Shown here: positions 7,068 through 7,866 of the stretch, one piece after another
How the letters are laid out: the number at the start of each line of letters is the position of its first letter
Position numbering within the stretch: position 1 is the first letter of the stretch
DNA from: Psychrobacter sp.
GTDB taxonomy: Bacteria > Pseudomonadota > Gammaproteobacteria > Pseudomonadales > Moraxellaceae
Assembly: GCA_029256865.1 (NCBI GenBank)
Contig: JARIEH010000066.1
Span: forward strand, 1 to 7,866
Length of the DNA stretch: 7,866 nt
Direction: 5' to 3'
Translations under genes and position numbers: made by a program
The notes under the pieces: generated by a model
What the model was told of the DNA's origin: nothing
What the model saw: only the letters and a program-made list of their open reading frames with translations
Database searches by the model: none

Positions 7068-7454
7068 TTAAACAGCAACGACACCTAAGCCATTACCCCA
7101 AAAAATCATGATGCCCCAAAATAGATATACTAAAATTGCGATAATCATCACCGCTTGTAATACAAGGCGCTGGCCAGAAGATTTGATATAATCGGTCAAT
7201 ACCGTCCACATCCCTACCCAAGCATGAGCGGCTAATGCAATGATTGCGATCAAACTTAATAGACGCATTGGTAAGCTTGTAATGAAGCCAACCCACTGCT
7301 CGTAAGTCAGATCACCATTAAACACAAAAAAACCTACGATCACAACACTATATACGGCTAATACGACGGCGCTAATGCGCTGCATTACCCAATCGCGCGA
7401 ACCTGAACCAGTAAGGCCAGTGGCACTCTTAATTCCTGTATCATTTTTAATCAT
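7068..7454 (-). CDS. sdhD: Succinate dehydrogenase membrane anchor, small cytochrome b subunit
   Basis: SdhD is one of the two membrane anchors of complex II and helps bind heme b and the quinone. The protein of 128 residues has three hydrophobic segments at about 27-45, 60-84 and 98-120. The motif HAWVGMWTVLTDYIK is nearly identical to the E. coli HAWIGMWQVLTDYV: His77 matches the heme ligand His71, and Asp88-Tyr89 match the quinone-site Asp82-Tyr83. The frame also has an ATG at 7469 that would add five residues (MGDVL) and overlap sdhC by 16 bases. The ATG at 7454 is preferred: its A is the last base of the sdhC stop codon (TAATG), and GGGTGA lies 7 bases upstream. This arrangement suggests translational coupling that keeps the two anchors in equal amounts. 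Confidence 0.96.
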   Translation of the reverse strand: MIKNDTGIKSATGLTGSGSRDWVMQRISAVVLAVYSVVIVGFFVFNGDLTYEQWVGFITSLPMRLLSLIAIIALAAHAWVGMWTVLTDYIKSSGQRLVLQAVMIIAILVYLFWGIMIFWGNGLGVVAV

Positions 7455-7840
7455 TAGAACATCACCCATATAAATGACAGTACTATCAATATAGCGGCAA
7501 TAACAAAGCTCGCGATTGACGCTGTTTTACCTGACTGAAGCTCCTCATTGAAGCCCATATCGGCAAATAAGTGCTTAATGCCCATCACAAAATGGTATGC
7601 CGTTGCTGCGACAAAAACCCACGCAACAAAACGCACAAGCACATTATCAAAGACAGCGACAAAATCCTGAGGAGAAGCTAAAGAGGTTTGTAAAAGCCAC
7701 AGCATTACCGGAATCAGTAAGAAAAGAACAATTCCTGAGATACGATGTAAAATCGAAGCTCTGGCTATCGGTGAACTATTAACGCTAATCACTTGGCTCA
7801 AAGGCAAGTTAATGGGTCGGTTGCTTTTCACAGCGGGCAT
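7454..7840 (-). CDS. sdhC: Succinate dehydrogenase cytochrome b556 subunit
   Basis: SdhC is the larger-named membrane anchor of complex II; with SdhD it holds heme b and the quinone site. It has 128 residues and three hydrophobic segments at about 36-52, 66-88 and 106-126. RPINLPL near the N-terminus matches RPVNLDL of E. coli. SILHRISG at 29-36 gives Ser29 and Arg33, which match quinone-site Ser27 and Arg31. AYHFVMGIKH has His83, matching the heme ligand His84. The ATG at 7840 is the longest clear start, but it is poorly served: CAGGAG is 16 bases away and AAAAAGG abuts it. A GTG at codon 4 (7829-7831) has AAGGA 8 bases upstream and could be the true start, giving 125 residues. It is the first gene of the operon visible here and overlaps sdhD by one base. 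Confidence 0.96.
   Translation of the reverse strand: MPAVKSNRPINLPLSQVISVNSSPIARASILHRISGIVLFLLIPVMLWLLQTSLASPQDFVAVFDNVLVRFVAWVFVAATAYHFVMGIKHLFADMGFNEELQSGKTASIASFVIAAILIVLSFIWVMF
7462..7467 (-). promoter_or_regulatory. sdhD ribosome binding site inside the end of sdhC
   Basis: GGGTGA on the minus strand within the last codons of sdhC, 7 bases before the ATG at 7454. The alternative ATG at 7469 overlaps the base next to this site and has no such sequence before it. The site therefore decides for the shorter sdhD start. Confidence 0.7.
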
Positions 7841-7862
7841 CCTTTTTGCGGTTATACTCCTG
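7840..7862 (-). promoter_or_regulatory. sdhC leader with two possible ribosome binding sites
   Basis: On the minus strand CAGGAG (7857-7862) lies 16 bases before the ATG at 7840, which is too far for normal use. AAGGA (7840-7844) overlaps that ATG but sits 8 bases before an in-frame GTG at 7831. Only 26 leader bases are in the window, so the sdh promoter is not visible. Confidence 0.5.
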
Positions 7863-7866
7863 TATC

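Noticed and set aside
7455..7469. Longer sdhD start at 7469
   Set aside because: No ribosome binding site and a larger overlap with sdhC; the TAATG junction at 7454 with GGGTGA is a better fit.

Overview
All recognisable genes in this window lie on the minus strand, so transcription runs from high to low coordinates. The order is sdhC, sdhD, sdhA, sdhB, a long gene-free gap, sucA, and the first 43 codons of sucB, which runs off the left edge. This is the classical sdhCDAB-sucAB block of the TCA cycle. The protein sequences are gammaproteobacterial, with close E. coli-like motifs in every subunit. The moderate-to-low GC, the AT-rich spacers and the overall protein flavour fit Moraxellaceae, most likely Psychrobacter. 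That genus call is inference from memory of the families and was not checked by a search.

Layout from right to left: 7841-7866 is the end of the sdh leader. sdhC (7454-7840) and sdhD (7068-7454) overlap by one base and encode the two membrane anchors. A 185-base spacer precedes sdhA (5032-6882), the flavoprotein. A 139-base spacer with a stem-loop ending just before the ribosome binding site precedes sdhB (4182-4892), the iron-sulfur subunit. A clear terminator that works on both strands (4088-4120) follows sdhB, then about 830 bases of AT-rich DNA with no convincing gene. sucA (368-3256), the E1 component of 2-oxoglutarate dehydrogenase, comes next. The 236-base sucA-sucB spacer holds two things: an open in-frame continuation of sucA past its UAG stop, and a stable stem-loop. 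sucB (131 to the left edge) starts with its lipoyl domain.

The genes work together: SucA and SucB, with a lipoamide dehydrogenase not in view, convert 2-oxoglutarate to succinyl-CoA. After succinyl-CoA synthetase (also not in view) releases succinate, the four Sdh proteins form complex II, oxidise it to fumarate and pass the electrons to quinone.

The genes are ordinary housekeeping genes and I see no new defence system, mobile element or biosynthetic island. What deserves attention is between the genes: the sdh and suc units are separated by a terminator, structured spacers occur where E. coli has almost none, several start codons need correcting, and sucA has a possible stop-codon readthrough extension.
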